Shown: positions 17,047-25,160 of the stretch, piece by piece
How positions within the stretch are numbered: position 1 is the first letter of the stretch
Layout: the number at the start of each line of letters is the position of its first letter
Source: Bowmanella pacifica
GTDB taxonomy: Bacteria > Pseudomonadota > Gammaproteobacteria > Enterobacterales > Alteromonadaceae
Length of the DNA stretch: 64,000 nt
Assembly: GCF_014645355.1 (NCBI RefSeq)
Contig: NZ_BMLS01000001.1
Location: 806,001-870,000, forward strand
Direction of reading: 5' to 3'
Made by a program: the position numbers and the translations under genes
Notes under the pieces: model-generated
What the model was told of the DNA's origin: nothing
The model's input: only the letters and a program-made list of their open reading frames with translations
Databases searched by the model: none

Positions 17047-17464
17047 TTAAAATCCATTCTAAAACAAGTTTAATTTCGGCGATTCCACACCAAGTTAATC
17101 TTATATGTTATTTTAAAGAAAATTAGATTATTATAAATTTATTTGTATCCCATTTCCTCCTCCAACTGAAGTGCCCAACAAACACGATGAATGTGATGAT
17201 TAAACTTATCAGTAGATAGAAGGGAGAGCGTTACATAGTTCTTTCGACGTTTTTGAGATCCTTTTTCGTCTGTGACCTAAGTGCACATAACGAATGATAT
17301 AAACTTCCACTTTCCTAGGATTAAGCCTCCTTGGTTGGCACAAAGTAGTATTCGTTTCCAGTATCCTTTCATAGAGGCCTTTCGGCAAGGTGTGTGACCA
17401 CCTTGTCTCTTATGACACCCAATCCATGAAGTACCGGCTCAACCCTTTGATTTGAATCGCACTA
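17047..17464. other. Intergenic gap between PIN-like and HNH genes
   Basis: About 420 AT-rich bases with no supported gene. It contains the PIN gene promoter region at its left and the 3' region of the HNH gene at its right. No repeat or terminator with a clear T-run was recognised. Confidence 0.4.
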
Positions 17465-18412
17465 TTAGAGCCTTGCACTAACTTTATTCATACTCGGAAG
17501 CAGTCCTGTTTTGGAGGTTAGCGCCTTTCCTTCGAGCAATTCATACTCTGTCCCCTTAAGCTGATAATCAACTTTGACTTTATAACCGCTGGTAATTCTT
17601 ATCAGATTACTATCAAATAATTTGTGAATATCCGCCCTCAAGACGAGACCATTATCAAGGCTATTATCAGGGCTTTCACTGAAAGGTATTATGTGAGCTG
17701 CTTCTAAAACCACAATAACTGTACACCCAGTCACCATACACTGTCCCCCATAGGCTCGCAGTATACTCTCTCTGAATTTATTTTGTTTCTTTCTGATCTT
17801 TACTTCCGCTGTATCAAAAAAATCGTGAGACATTTCATCTTCATCAATCTTGGCATGCTCTTCATAATTGAGCAAAGTTGTATTTTCAGCTAGTGGAAAA
17901 TCAAAACGCTTTGCATACTCTTGTTCAATTAGGGTAATAAGCTCCTCATCATCAAGTTCTTCATGACGCTCAAACAACTCTTTTATTTTCAAATTTGAGA
18001 CTTGAGTTATATCGTCAGGCACTGCCATAAAAACAGTGCTAACTTCTTTCGTATTTGGCGGGGTAGAATCTGAATATTTAGATTGCTCAAGATAAGATAA
18101 ACTGGTCGTCAGGTTATCTTCCTTTTGGTTTAAAATATTCTCAACATCTATCGTATGTCCCTTACCAATCTTAGATTCTAGAAGTTCCATCGCATTTGAA
18201 TGATTTCTAGCTTCAGCTTTATAAAGCACTTCACCTGCATCATTACTGGCAGTGGCAATGTATTTCCCACCCTCCACCTTTACAGATTTCTCTAACTTAG
18301 ACTTTGCTTTACGGCCTTCCTTAAATGGTTTTGATGTTCCACTTAAATATTGCGGTTTAAAATCCTTATCATGTATTTTTCTAACTTTCATTTTTTTTCT
18401 TACTTTAGCCAT
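17465..18412 (-). CDS. HNH endonuclease domain protein
   Basis: 315 residues. The C-terminal domain (about 213-275) is a classic HNH_2-type nuclease: FRESILRAYGGQCMVTGC, AAHIIPF with His240, DNGLVLRADIHKLFD with Asn254 and His263. The N-terminal 200 residues are charged and hydrophilic (very Lys-rich first 45 residues) and match no domain I recognise. Such stand-alone HNH proteins occur in restriction and other defence loci, or as degenerate mobile-element proteins. AGGGA lies 3 bases before ATG. AT-rich, like the PIN gene, and bounded by repeats; a defence role is speculation. Confidence 0.8.
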   Translation of the reverse strand: MAKVRKKMKVRKIHDKDFKPQYLSGTSKPFKEGRKAKSKLEKSVKVEGGKYIATASNDAGEVLYKAEARNHSNAMELLESKIGKGHTIDVENILNQKEDNLTTSLSYLEQSKYSDSTPPNTKEVSTVFMAVPDDITQVSNLKIKELFERHEELDDEELITLIEQEYAKRFDFPLAENTTLLNYEEHAKIDEDEMSHDFFDTAEVKIRKKQNKFRESILRAYGGQCMVTGCTVIVVLEAAHIIPFSESPDNSLDNGLVLRADIHKLFDSNLIRITSGYKVKVDYQLKGTEYELLEGKALTSKTGLLPSMNKVSARL

Positions 18413-18553
18413 ATTCCCTGTTACTTATAAAAGAATATATAAATTTACCATTCCCCTGATAGGCCCATTTTTTTGAACCACCTAGAGAATGAACCGAGCT
18501 GTTCAATTTTCAATGGATGCCACATGCAGAGAGGCTTGAAGGTTACTTAAAGC

Positions 18554-18684
18554 TCAGAGAGGTCGACTCTTTTTATAGTCATCCCGCCAAGCTTTGATTT
18601 TCAATTTAGCATCGGGTAATGATTCGAGCCAGGGCCAGTTGAAGTACTTATTGTAGAAACTCCTATTTCGTGACTTGATAAACG
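18554..18684 (-). pseudogene. C-terminal fragment of an IS3-type transposase (OrfB, DDE)
   Basis: On the minus strand the frame NWPWLESLPDAKLKIKAW followed by RDDYKKSRPL resembles the end of IS3-family OrfB (usual form WFESL.DAR.KIEAWR.DYN..RPHSSLG). It stops prematurely just after RPL. The remainder of the element is absent. It directly adjoins the start of repeat copy B. Residual IS sequence supports a history of insertion in this region. Confidence 0.6.
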
Positions 18685-19023
18685 GAATCAAAGGGTCAGT
18701 GTTGTTGAAACATCCCCCCCCCTAAACGGCACAAGCCGCTTTCGTCCCGCTTAAAAATTCCCGGTCGGTTCAGAGGACAGTGAAAATGGGGACAAGTCGT
18801 CTGGAACGACTTGAGCAGAAGACGCGTCGGGAACGTCGTTTCTGCGACCGCTTTTTCACTGTTTTCTGGACTGACGTTGTTGGGAATCCTGCGGGCGCGC
18901 TTTCTTTGCGTCTCGTTTCTTTACCGCGCAGTAAAGAAATGGGACTGGCGCTCCATGGATGGAGTGTCATAAAAGACAAGGAAGTCATGAACCTTGCCAC
19001 AACACTTCAAGAAAAGGATACTG
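18685..19023 (+). repeat. Structured repeat, copy B
   Basis: Begins with the leader GAATCAAAGGGTCAG, then the AAGCGGC-type hairpin (here with a mismatch), GCTTAAAAATTCCCGGTCGG and the three-way fold (outer stem 18777-18786 with 18853-18862), and ends CCTTGCCACAACACTT...AAGGATACT. Nearly identical to copy C over its core. The long open frame seen across it (18780-19199) is a by-product of the repeat. Confidence 0.88.
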
Positions 19024-19248
19024 AAAACCATTTTGACAAGGACAGTTCCCATCAATGGTTACCCGCTAGGCGTGGCATACTTCTGGAAAAGGAAAGTACC
19101 AGCCGTTCATTTTATTTCAAGGTGAAAGTGGGTAATGTAAGTTTAAAAACGCTCTTAAGTAGCTTGGACATTTTCCCGTGCACAGCTTCGTCACTATAGT
19201 GCACGAGTCTCAACTACATATTTTAGTGCCGTTCCTTTGGAGGAATCA

Positions 19249-19497
19249 TTGATCTATATATGCATTGGTGTCGTCACTTTATTTCTAACTTACCGCTCCC
19301 AGATCAAAGCGGTCGATAAGTGGAACAATTTTTTAGTGTATGTATTTTCTGGTGCAACTTATTTGTGTGCCTACATATTAATAGAACTAGAGACAGCGAA
19401 TGATGTGAAAAACATAACGTTTAAAATCGCAGCAATAATTTTCCTATTTTCAACTCTATTCGTTACTTTTGCGATAAAACCTGACAATCCGAGATGA
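19249..19497 (+). CDS. Small three-helix membrane protein
   Basis: 82 residues from TTG 19249, with GGAGGA 4-5 bases upstream (an in-frame TTG at 19237 is less well placed). Three hydrophobic segments: about 1-13, 27-45 and 57-75. No family recognised. Its stop overlaps the start of the next gene (ATGA), so it was translated in tandem with the phosphatase-like gene. AT-rich. Confidence 0.6.
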   Translation: MIYICIGVVTLFLTYRSQIKAVDKWNNFLVYVFSGATYLCAYILIELETANDVKNITFKIAAIIFLFSTLFVTFAIKPDNPR

Positions 19498-19634
19498 AAA
19501 AAATACTCTTCCTCTGCAGCAGAAACCGGCTTAGAAGCCCTACAGCAGAAGCGATATTTAAAGGCGTTGAGGGCTGGGAGGTTTCTTCCGCGGGCATTAA
19601 CAATGACGCAGAATCAAAGGGTCAGAGTTGTTGA
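19494..19634 (+). pseudogene. Low-molecular-weight protein tyrosine phosphatase-like gene, truncated by a repeat
   Basis: The first 40 residues match the start of the short LMW-PTP-like family: MKKILFLCSRNRLRSPTAEA then WEVSSAGINNDAE, with the P-loop-like CSRNRLRSPT. After residue 40 the frame runs into the repeat leader GAATCAAAGGGTCAG and stops at 19634, losing about 60 residues. No matching C-terminal half was found beyond the repeat. A short frame at 19730-19824 ending AEHLKNQ does not look like this family. Confidence 0.75.
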
Positions 19635-19727
19635 ACCAGAATCAAAGGGTCAGAGTTGTTGAAACATCCATCCCCTAAGCGGCACAAGCCGCTTTCGTCC
19701 CGCTTAAAAACTCACGGTTTGTTCAGG
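19611..19727 (+). repeat. Structured repeat, copy D (truncated), with duplicated leader
   Basis: The leader GAATCAAAGGGTCAG occurs twice in tandem (19611 and 19638), followed by the AAGCGGC-ACAA-GCCGCTT hairpin and GCTTAAAAA, then ends at GTTCAGG just before where the three-way fold would begin. Its left edge interrupts the phosphatase-like gene. Confidence 0.8.
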
Positions 19728-19848
19728 TACTGCTAGAAGGTGAGCAATTTGCCGGGAGAAAATTGAGTAAAAAATGCATCTGGGATGATGTTTATTTATA
19801 CGCCGAACATTTGAAAAATCAATGAGGAATAAGATCGAAAATCTTCAG

Positions 19849-20091
19849 TTATCTAACCTTCTGCCTAAATTCTTTTACCCTAAACAATGTACGTTTAAGC
19901 ATAATACCCAAGTAAAGGATTAGAATAGTAAAAAATAGCAGGTGACTATCATAATTATTACTCGTAATTATGTAGTAAAGTGGCAGCAGCATGGCAATTA
20001 CCCCAACAAACCAGCCAAATAAATCCAGCTTCAAATTAAGCACTCCAATATATTCTTCACCCTTAATATAATAGCTAAATTCATTTAGCAC
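19849..20091 (-). CDS. Small two-helix membrane protein
   Basis: 80 residues with two hydrophobic helices (about 24-42 and 50-65) and a basic C-terminus (KRTLFRVKEFRQKVR). Start codon would be GTG 20091, lying inside a 22-base palindrome (20087-20108, AGCACTCT/AGAGTGCT); there is no good ribosome binding site, so the start is weak. It follows two tiny coupled genes on the same strand. No family recognised. Confidence 0.4.
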   Translation of the reverse strand: MLNEFSYYIKGEEYIGVLNLKLDLFGWFVGVIAMLLPLYYIITSNNYDSHLLFFTILILYLGIMLKRTLFRVKEFRQKVR

Positions 20092-20111
20092 TCTTAGAAA
20101 AGAGTGCTAAC

Positions 20112-20279
20112 CTATTTTATTTCGTATGTATCAGAGTCAATCACTAGAATAAACATAACCAGAACAAACGTGATGCAAAGTACAACTTTGGGGTATGCCT
20201 CCGCAAATAGAAGCCAACAGCCAGTCAGTGCAAAGCAAATCAATATAGAGAGAAAAAATCTGGCTAAAATTCTCTTCAT
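20112..20279 (-). CDS. 55-residue membrane protein
   Basis: MKRILARFFLSILICFALTG start, then a second hydrophobic segment (VVLCITFVLVMFILVI), ending SDTYEIK. Two membrane helices, or a signal/lipobox-like start (FALTGC) followed by one helix. Its ATG overlaps the stop of the upstream 44-residue frame (TGATG), which argues that both are real and coupled. No family recognised. Confidence 0.5.
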   Translation of the reverse strand: MKRILARFFLSILICFALTGCWLLFAEAYPKVVLCITFVLVMFILVIDSDTYEIK

Positions 20280-20413
20280 CAAGTTAGCTCTAACACTTCC
20301 GTAGTTTCCAGCAGAGAATAAGGATTATCCACAACGGCAGACAAATACTGTAATTGCTGTTTAGGCGTGGCGGGTAGCTTGTAGGGTAATTGAGCGGTGG
20401 TAACACTAGGCAT
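20279..20413 (-). CDS. 44-residue soluble small protein
   Basis: From ATG 20413 with AAGGA 7 bases upstream. Begins MPSVTTAQLPYKLPATPKQQ and ends LLETTEVLELT; Pro-rich start, then a likely helix. Overlaps the next small gene by one base. Not recognised. The good ribosome binding site and coupling are the only evidence that it is a gene. Confidence 0.45.
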   Translation of the reverse strand: MPSVTTAQLPYKLPATPKQQLQYLSAVVDNPYSLLETTEVLELT

Positions 20414-20487
20414 AACAGTTCCTTCTGAATATATCCTTGAGCTAAAAAGACTAGATAGCAGACAGCACTTTGTCAAAGCACAACCTC

Positions 20488-20790
20488 GCCCCCTAAGCGG
20501 CCCAAGCCGCTTTCGTCCCGCTTAAAAATTCCCGGTCGGTTCAGAGGACAGTGAAAATGGGGACAAGTCGTCTGGAACGACTTGAGCAGAAGACGCGTCG
20601 GGAACGTCGTTTCTGCGACCGCTTTTTCACTGTTTTCTGGACTGACGTTGTTGGGAATCCTGCGGGCGTGTTTCTTTTGGTCACTTTTCTTTGCACGAGC
20701 AAAGAAAAGTGACTGGCGCTCCATGGATGGAGTGTCATAAAAGACACGGAGGTCACAAGCCTTGCCACAACACTTATAGGCAAGGATACT
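20488..20790 (+). repeat. Structured repeat, copy C
   Basis: Full-length copy. Three-way fold: outer stem 20548-20557 with 20624-20633 (ACAGTGAAAA/TTTTCACTGT), hairpin 1 at 20565-20583 (AAGTCGT/ACGACTT), hairpin 2 at 20586-20616 (GCAGAAGACG/CGTCGTTTCTGC). Unlike B it also has a 15-base stem GTCACTTTTCTTTGC / GCAAAGAAAAGTGAC downstream, where B carries a different stem at the same position. Ends with the shared AAGGATACT. Confidence 0.88.
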
Positions 20791-20891
20791 TAAATCCGAT
20801 ACAACCAATAATTCTGACATGGATAGTTCTTTTCAGTAGTTGTCGCCAAATAGATGAAAGAACCACTCCACATCATTTGTTAAGTGACTAT

Positions 20892-21188
20892 ATGAGCGCC
20901 GATGTCTTATTAAGAGCACTACTCCTGATTCCAAGCGTAGTCATCTTTCTTTACTGCGTAACTAAAATGGCAAAAAGCGTTGAGACGGCATTGAAGTTAT
21001 GTCACAACCCAATGCTAGTAAAAACACTGCCATTTCTATTTGTCATCAACCGTCTCTTCACGCAGGAAGGGGTAGCGCAAAGAAATAGCGCTTTGGGATG
21101 GCTTTTGGGGTGTATTTTTATCTGGCTAGTCTGTGTAGCAGGCTTGCTTGCCGTCGAAGGAAAACTAACCATGTCTGGGGTGATCTAA
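20892..21188 (+). CDS. Small membrane protein, two helices
   Basis: 98 residues from ATG 20892 (MSADVLLRALLLIPSVVIFL). Hydrophobic segments at about 4-24 and 70-90, with a polar middle (ETALKLCHNPMLVKTLPF, NRLFTQEGVAQRNSALG). A longer frame upstream comes from repeat copy C. No strong ribosome binding site and no family recognised. It is convergent with gabT. Confidence 0.5.
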   Translation: MSADVLLRALLLIPSVVIFLYCVTKMAKSVETALKLCHNPMLVKTLPFLFVINRLFTQEGVAQRNSALGWLLGCIFIWLVCVAGLLAVEGKLTMSGVI

Positions 21189-21198
21189 TCAAAATGCA

Positions 21199-21218
21199 GG
21201 CAGCGCCCAGGCGCTGCC
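21199..21218. terminator. Bidirectional terminator-like hairpin before gabT end
   Basis: 9-base-pair perfect stem GGCAGCGCC/GGCGCTGCC with a 2-base gap. On the minus strand it is followed by TGCATTTTG, so it probably ends the leftward gab operon. Confidence 0.65.
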
Positions 21219-21232
21219 CACCAACCATCTAG

Positions 21233-22516
21233 TTACCCAGCCAACTCAGCAAACAATCCCTCAAACTTGCTTAGCCCTTCCTCCAACACCGCATCCTCTA
21301 TAGTCAGAGGCGGCAGGAAGCGGATCACATTGCCATAAAAGCCGCAGGCCAGCAAAATCAGGCCGCGCTTACTGGCATTGGCAATAATGGCCTGGGTTAG
21401 CGCGGTATTGGGCTGACTGGCCAGGCCGTTTTGCACCAGCTCGATGGCGATCATGGCCCCGGCGTTACGTACCTCACCTATCAGGTGTGGATAGCGTTGT
21501 TGCAGGGCCACTAAGCGGCGCTGGAACTGCTCGCCAATCGCGGCGGCGCGTTCCACCAGTTTTTCCTCGGCAATAATATCCAGTACCGCCAGGGCGGCGG
21601 CGCAGCCAAGGGGTGAGCCACCGTAGGTGCCACCCAAACCGCCCGGCGGTGCGGCGTCCATCACTTCAGCTTTACCCACGACCGCAGCAATAGGTACGCC
21701 ACCGGCAATGCCCTTGGCCATAGTAATCAGATCCGGTTCCACCCCGGCGTATTCGCTGTAGAACATGCGGCCGGTGCGGGCAAAGCCGGTTTGAATTTCA
21801 TCACAGATCAGCACTATGCCATGGCGGTCGCACAAGGCACGAAGCGCCTGCAAAAAGGCCGGCGGGGCCAGATAAAAACCGCCTTCGCCCTGCACCGGCT
21901 CAATAATAATGGCCGCGACATCCCCTGGGGCTATATCCACCTTAAACAGGGTTTCAATGGCACTTAGGGACTGCTCTATGCTGATGCCATGATAGGCATT
22001 CGGAAAAGGCACATGGTAGAGGTCGGCCGGGAACGGGCCGAAGTGCTGTTTGTACGGGGCAACCTTGCCGGTCAGGCCCATGGACAGGTTAGTCCGGCCA
22101 TGAAAACCACCGTTAAAGGCAATCACGCCGCGACGGCCGGTATGGGCCCTGGCGATCTTAATGCAGTTTTCCACCGCTTCGGCACCTGTGGTAACAAACA
22201 GGGCCTTTTTGGTACTGTCCCCTGGTGCAGCAGCATTTAAGCGCTCGGCCAGTTCCACCGCCACCTCGTAAGGGTTGACCATCACACAGGTATGGCTGAA
22301 ACGCGCCATTTGTTCGCTGACCGCCGCCACGACTTTAGGATGCGCATGGCCGGTATTGCACACTGCAATGCCGGTGCCCAGGTCAATATAGCGGTTACCT
22401 TCCACATCCCAGACCTCAGCGTTGCGGGCGCGCTCTACATAAACCGGATACACATTGCCCTGACCGCGGGCAAACGCACTGAGCTTACGCTCCTGCAACT
22501 TAGCATTAGTCGACAC
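21233..22516 (-). CDS. gabT: 4-aminobutyrate aminotransferase
   Basis: 427 residues, class III aminotransferase of GabT type: GABA + 2-oxoglutarate to succinate semialdehyde + glutamate. Cofactor Asp239 in LICDEIQTGFARTGR and Schiff-base Lys268 in LITMAKGIAGGVP, the same number as in E. coli GabT. IIEPVQGEGGF and TYGGSPLGCAAALAVL are further family marks. Cytoplasmic. It is the last gene of the leftward cluster and overlaps the end of gabD by 11 bases, so the two are coupled. Probably controlled with the cluster by the MocR-type regulator at 30179-31990. Confidence 0.92.
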   Translation of the reverse strand: MSTNAKLQERKLSAFARGQGNVYPVYVERARNAEVWDVEGNRYIDLGTGIAVCNTGHAHPKVVAAVSEQMARFSHTCVMVNPYEVAVELAERLNAAAPGDSTKKALFVTTGAEAVENCIKIARAHTGRRGVIAFNGGFHGRTNLSMGLTGKVAPYKQHFGPFPADLYHVPFPNAYHGISIEQSLSAIETLFKVDIAPGDVAAIIIEPVQGEGGFYLAPPAFLQALRALCDRHGIVLICDEIQTGFARTGRMFYSEYAGVEPDLITMAKGIAGGVPIAAVVGKAEVMDAAPPGGLGGTYGGSPLGCAAALAVLDIIAEEKLVERAAAIGEQFQRRLVALQQRYPHLIGEVRNAGAMIAIELVQNGLASQPNTALTQAIIANASKRGLILLACGFYGNVIRFLPPLTIEDAVLEEGLSKFEGLFAELAG

Positions 22517-23957
22517 GATTCAAACCTCCCAGACAGCGATATTGTATGTTCATATAATCATCCAGCCCGTACATGGAGCCTTCACGGCCATAGCCGGATT
22601 GCTTCACACCGCCGAAGGGCGCGGCCGGGTTGGAAATAATTCCCTCGTTAATCCCCACCATGCCAAATTGCAAGGCGTCGGCAACACGTTGTACCCGGCC
22701 AATATCCCGGGCATAAAAGTAGCTGGCCAGGCCGTATTCGGTTTGATTGGCCAGGGCCATGGCCTGCTGTTCGTCACTGAATTCGCAGATAGCTACCACC
22801 GGGCCGAATATTTCCTGGTTAAACAGTGGCATATCCGGGGTGACGGCACTGACCACAGTGGGAGGATAGAAAGCCCCGCCGTCATAGTCACCGCCCAGCA
22901 ACACCTTGGCCCCCATGGCCACCGATTGAATCACCTTCTGGTGCACATCTTCCGCCGCCTTGGCACTGATCAGCGGGCCAATTTGCACGTTGTCGGTGCC
23001 GTGGCCAACCTTGAGGGCTTTTACCTCATTGAGCAGCTTGTCGGTAAAGGCCTGGGCAATACTGGCTTGCAATAAGAAGCGGTTGGCGCACACGCAGGTC
23101 TGCCCGGCGTTACGGAATTTGGAGGCCATGGCGCCTTTGACTGCGGCATCCAGGTCGGCGTCATCAAAGACCAGAAACGGCGCGTTGCCGCCCAGCTCCA
23201 TCGACACCCGCTTAATGGTGGTGGCACAGGCCGCGGTAAGGATTTTGCCGATACGGGTTGAGCCGGTAAAACTGAACTTGGCGACCTTAGTACTGCCGGT
23301 TAACACCTTGCCGATTTCAGCGGCATCTTCACCGGCGATCACATTAAACACCCCGGCAGGAATACCGGCCTGCTCGGCCAGCTCTGCCATAGCCAGGGCA
23401 GAAAGCGGGGTTTGCGCGGCCGGGCGTACCACAAAAGTACAGCCCGCCGACAGCGCCGCGGCCGCTTTTCGGGCAATCATGGCATTGGGGAAATTCCAGG
23501 GAGTAATGGCAGCCACCACACCCACAGGTGACTTAACCACCTGAATTTGCTGGCCACTGGCAGCCGCAGGAATAATGTCGCCATAGGCTCGCTTGGCTTC
23601 TTCGGCAAACCACTGCATAAAACCCGCCCCATAGGCAATTTCGCCTTTGGCTTCGGCCAGGGGTTTACCTTGTTCCAGGGTCAGCAGCAGGCCTAGGGTA
23701 TCCTGATGTGCCATCATCAGTTGATACCAGCGCTGCAAATACTGGCTGCGCTGATTGGCGGTCAAATTCCGCCAGCCATCAAAGGCCTGATAGGCCGCGT
23801 CAATAGCCGCTTCGGTTTCACCAACGCCCGCGTCGGCCACCCTGGCCAGCACCTCGCCATTGGCCTTGTCGGTCACGACAAACTGCCGCGCACTTTGATG
23901 CCACTGGCCGTTAATGTACGAGCCTTGTTTTAACAGGCCCTGAAAATCATGCGTCAT
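22506..23957 (-). CDS. gabD: Succinate-semialdehyde dehydrogenase
   Basis: 483 residues, ALDH superfamily, GabD type. Converts succinate semialdehyde from GabT to succinate. General base Glu255 (MELGGNAPF) and nucleophile Cys288 (NAGQTCVCANR) are present, with a second Cys two residues on as in E. coli GabD. The cofactor-binding Lys usual in the KPA motif is Arg178 here (FVVRPAAQTPLSA), unlike the paralogue at 47931-49382, which keeps Lys. Start set at ATG 23957 with GAGAG upstream. It lies 19 bases after the MFS gene and overlaps gabT. Confidence 0.9.
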   Translation of the reverse strand: MTHDFQGLLKQGSYINGQWHQSARQFVVTDKANGEVLARVADAGVGETEAAIDAAYQAFDGWRNLTANQRSQYLQRWYQLMMAHQDTLGLLLTLEQGKPLAEAKGEIAYGAGFMQWFAEEAKRAYGDIIPAAASGQQIQVVKSPVGVVAAITPWNFPNAMIARKAAAALSAGCTFVVRPAAQTPLSALAMAELAEQAGIPAGVFNVIAGEDAAEIGKVLTGSTKVAKFSFTGSTRIGKILTAACATTIKRVSMELGGNAPFLVFDDADLDAAVKGAMASKFRNAGQTCVCANRFLLQASIAQAFTDKLLNEVKALKVGHGTDNVQIGPLISAKAAEDVHQKVIQSVAMGAKVLLGGDYDGGAFYPPTVVSAVTPDMPLFNQEIFGPVVAICEFSDEQQAMALANQTEYGLASYFYARDIGRVQRVADALQFGMVGINEGIISNPAAPFGGVKQSGYGREGSMYGLDDYMNIQYRCLGGLNRVD

Positions 23958-23976
23958 GCTTCTCTCCCACACCACA

Positions 23977-25149
23977 TCATTGTTTATGATCTAAGACCCT
24001 GGCCGGCAAAAATGCCACCGCGGCGCAGACAACCAATGCAACTGTGGCAAGATTTACCAGCAGTGCATAGTTATTTTCGTTAATCACCAGGGCCGCCACC
24101 GCAGGCCCGGACGCCAGCCCCATTTTGGAAGCAAAGCCGCCCAGGGCGGCAGTTTGCCCGGTGCGATCAAACGCGGCGTTCAGGCCCAACAGATACGAAA
24201 TGGCAAAGGCCCAGGACGCCCCCACCAAACAGTTGGTCACGGCGAAGATCCAGGGGCTTTGTGCATAATGCAGCACATAAGTCGCCACCGCCGTCAGTAA
24301 AATCGACACCACCAAAGGCACAACCCGGCCAATACGGGTGGACAATAAGATCACCCCTACCGAACCGAGAATACCAATCCAGGCGGCAATCCCGAGCGTG
24401 GGTGAAATAAAGGCCATATCCAGCCCGGCCTGCTTACCCAGGCCGATAATGTAGGCATACAGCCCCATGTTGGCGGCCTGAAACAAAAACGTGGCCAGTA
24501 GCGCCAGGCTCAGCATAGGCCAGCGAATAGATGCAGAAGTAGTATGGGTGCTGGGCTTGGCCAGGGGGTATTCGGCCAGAAAGGGCAGCATCAGCAAGGT
24601 CACTAAACTGAACGCCACCAAAGACAGATACAAAGCGGCAATACCAAACTGCGGTACTAAGCCCGGCAGGTACATTACGCCCAGGCCGCCCAGGCCAAAC
24701 TGCACCAACAGCAAATACCCGAATGCCCGATCCGGCTGCGCAGTACGGGCCATCACCGCAAAACCTATGCCCACCAGCATGCCGCCCACCACGCCATGGA
24801 TAAAACGCACCGCCATCAGGCTTTGCGGGCTGGCTAAAAACATACTGACCAGATCAATGCAAATGAGCACACCCAGCAAGGCATAAGCGCTGCGTCGCCA
24901 GTTCAGTTTTTTAACCGCCAGCACTATCACAAAGGCCCCAATGGCAGCCCCATACACATTGGCGGAGTTGACCAGCCCGGCATCGCGGTTGGAAAAGCCC
25001 AGGCCCTGAATAAGGCCGTCCACCAGGGCCGGCATAATGTTCACATAAAACAAACCGGCGGTAGCCAGAAACGCCAGAAACACCCTGGCCAGTTCACTGT
25101 TCTCGCCCACCCGATAATCGCGGGCAGGCAGGGATTCACTGCTATGCAT
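23977..25149 (-). CDS. MFS transporter, 12 helices
   Basis: 390 residues with about 12 hydrophobic helices in two halves. Conserved MFS signals include VRFIHGVVGGMLVGIGFAVMA in the first half. It lies between the sulfotransferase gene (11 bases) and gabD (19 bases), so it is clearly part of the operon. A role in taking the TBDT-imported compound, or GABA, across the inner membrane is inferred from position. Start at ATG 25149 with AAGGA 9 bases upstream; the longer upstream frame overlaps the sulfotransferase gene. Confidence 0.82.
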   Translation of the reverse strand: MHSSESLPARDYRVGENSELARVFLAFLATAGLFYVNIMPALVDGLIQGLGFSNRDAGLVNSANVYGAAIGAFVIVLAVKKLNWRRSAYALLGVLICIDLVSMFLASPQSLMAVRFIHGVVGGMLVGIGFAVMARTAQPDRAFGYLLLVQFGLGGLGVMYLPGLVPQFGIAALYLSLVAFSLVTLLMLPFLAEYPLAKPSTHTTSASIRWPMLSLALLATFLFQAANMGLYAYIIGLGKQAGLDMAFISPTLGIAAWIGILGSVGVILLSTRIGRVVPLVVSILLTAVATYVLHYAQSPWIFAVTNCLVGASWAFAISYLLGLNAAFDRTGQTAALGGFASKMGLASGPAVAALVINENNYALLVNLATVALVVCAAVAFLPARVLDHKQ

Positions 25150-25160
25150 GTATAGATTCC

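Noticed and set aside
18780-19199. 139-codon open frame on the plus strand
   Set aside because: Its first two thirds are repeat copy B, including both arms of the fold; similar frames appear in copy C on the opposite strand. No ribosome binding site or family match.
15409-20790. Possible integron cassette array with attC sites
   Set aside because: Repeats differ in orientation, are too long, and lack the GTTRRRY/RYYYAAC core pairs. No integrase is visible and the genes lie in both directions.
20541-20820. Minus-strand frames of 80 and 115 codons across repeat copy C
   Set aside because: They share the same translated repeat sequence as a minus-strand frame over copy B (18770-19000), so they reflect the repeat and not a gene.
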